Of a stretch of 33,637 nt of DNA, positions 32,774-33,637 are shown piece after piece. The first letter of the stretch is position 1, and each line of letters begins with the position of its first letter. The DNA comes from Blastopirellula sp. (GTDB lineage Bacteria; Planctomycetota; Planctomycetia; Pirellulales; Pirellulaceae), in contig NZVR01000138.1 in NCBI GenBank assembly GCA_002701545.1, forward strand, positions 7,650 through 41,286, in the 5' to 3' direction. The notes beneath the pieces are model-generated. The model searched no databases, was not told where the DNA came from, and saw only the letters and a program-made list of their open reading frames with translations. Made by a program: the position numbers and the translations under genes.

Positions 32774-33637
32774 ATGCCGCAAGTCCATCGCTCAGCCGCT
32801 TACAATCGCCGTAAATTTCTGCGGCAAACCACCGCCCTGGGAACCGGGTTGCTTACGGCAACCCTGCCCCTGCATGCCGATGATGCCTCGCCAAATGAAA
32901 AAGTGAACTTGGCAGCGGTGGGCGTCGGCGGCAAGGGCTGGACGGACATCAATGGAGTCAGCCAAGGTCACCACGTGGTCGCCTTCTGCGATGTGGATAC
33001 GGAAATTGCGAACCGCAAAGGCGGTTTTGCCGCAGCAGCCAAACAGTGGCCCAAAGCGCGACGGTATACCGACTGGCGTGAAATGCTGGACAAAGAGCAG
33101 CAGCACGTGGACGGCATCACCGTATCCACTCCCGATCACATGCATGCGCCCATCACGATGACCGCAATTCAACTCGGCATCGCCACATACACGCAAAAAC
33201 CATTGACGCGCACTGTTCACGAAGCGCGGCAAGTACGTTTGGCCGCAAGCAAGGCCAGTGTCGTGACCCAAATGGGAAATCAACATCACAGTGGCGCCGG
33301 GTATCGCACACTGGTAAAGTTAGTGCGTGATGGGGCAATTGGAAAAATCCAGTCAGCGCACGCTTGGTCAAACCGTCCGATCTGGCCGCAGGGAATCGAA
33401 CGCCCGCGCGGCACGGCCACCCCTCCTGCGAACCTCAACTGGGACTTGTGGCTGGGAGTCGCCCAGCCGCGTCCCTACCTTCGCGAGGCTTATCATCCAT
33501 TTCGCTGGCGAGGTTGGTTCGACTTCGGAGCCGGTGCCTTGGGAGATATGGGCTGCCACATTCTGGATCCGCTTGTATGGTCACTCGCCCTACCCGCTCC
33601 ACTGTCCGTTCGCTACACGGGCCCACCGCCGAAACCC
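32774..33637 (+). CDS. Tat-exported Gfo/Idh/MocA-family oxidoreductase, 3' truncated
   Basis: The frame is open to the last base of the window (288 codons), so the C-terminus is missing. The N-terminus is a twin-arginine signal with NRRKFLRQTTALGTGLL (residues 11-27). A Rossmann domain follows: VNLAAVGVGGKGW near 46-58, FCDVD and VSTPDHMHAPI, with the TQKPLT motif (Q replacing the E of the classical EKP motif, as is common in exported planctomycete members). Conserved WDLWLG and GWFDFGAGALGDMGCHILD follow. It likely binds NAD(P) and acts on a sugar or cyclitol outside the cytoplasm; the substrate is unknown. It is divergent from the GT-HAD-GT operon, 167 bases away. Confidence 0.92.
   Translation, partial: MPQVHRSAAYNRRKFLRQTTALGTGLLTATLPLHADDASPNEKVNLAAVGVGGKGWTDINGVSQGHHVVAFCDVDTEIANRKGGFAAAAKQWPKARRYTDWREMLDKEQQHVDGITVSTPDHMHAPITMTAIQLGIATYTQKPLTRTVHEARQVRLAASKASVVTQMGNQHHSGAGYRTLVKLVRDGAIGKIQSAHAWSNRPIWPQGIERPRGTATPPANLNWDLWLGVAQPRPYLREAYHPFRWRGWFDFGAGALGDMGCHILDPLVWSLALPAPLSVRYTGPPPKP

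Noticed and set aside
1-33637. Defence island, CRISPR array, prophage, transposon or tRNA genes
   Set aside because: I looked for repeat-spacer arrays, terminal inverted repeats, transposase or integrase motifs and T-loop sequences and saw none.

Overview
The window reads as chromosomal DNA of a planctomycete, most likely from the Pirellulales. That call is an inference from gene content. It holds a PVC-type beta-propeller/HEAT/CxxCH cytochrome protein, a Tat-exported Gfo/Idh oxidoreductase with a QKP motif, a methenyl-tetrahydromethanopterin (H4MPT) cyclohydrolase in a bacterial setting, large secreted proteins of planctomycete style, and mostly single genes or short operons on both strands. 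I see no rRNA, tRNA, CRISPR array, insertion sequence, phage gene or integrase.

Positions 1-7.9 kb are mostly housekeeping. They hold the end of a PafA-like alkaline phosphatase, an ABC ATPase behind a membrane-anchored thioredoxin-like protein, a cyclophilin, a dGTPase-like HD hydrolase, a membrane PIN-TRAM protein and an HtrA-type protease. From 7.9 to 11.8 kb lies one very large secreted protein with a probable TIM-barrel glycosidase-like core and a jelly-roll module; it has the clearest promoter and Shine-Dalgarno site in the window.

Positions 12.1-18.5 kb form the most coherent block. A Ca2+/cation exchanger with NCKX-like signatures is one base from pabB (4-aminobenzoate branch). Convergent to these is an mch plus ATP-grasp ligase operon. 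Divergent from mch is a DtxR/MntR-type regulator followed by a Na+-coupled BASS transporter. Mch is an H4MPT-dependent C1 enzyme, 4-aminobenzoate is a precursor of methanopterin, and RimK-like ATP-grasp ligases add glutamate to H4MPT-type cofactors, so mch, the ligase and pabB plausibly serve one pathway.

Positions 18.5-24.8 kb hold an orphan FtsX-like permease and an MFS transporter (minus strand), a small AAA-type ATPase, a secreted Pro/Thr/Gln-rich protein with cysteine pairs, and a close homologue of the animal tRNA-queuosine mannosyltransferase (QTMAN/GTDC1). Positions 24.9-33.6 kb hold the PVC cytochrome protein, an acidic protein with a histone-H1-like basic block, a compact glycosyltransferase-HAD-glycosyltransferase operon, and the start of the Gfo/Idh gene, which runs off the right edge.

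The best candidates for under-described biology are the bacterial QTMAN homologue, the mch/ATP-grasp/pabB neighbourhood with its adjacent metal-type regulator, and the GT-HAD-GT operon of unknown product. No defence system or mobile island is visible.
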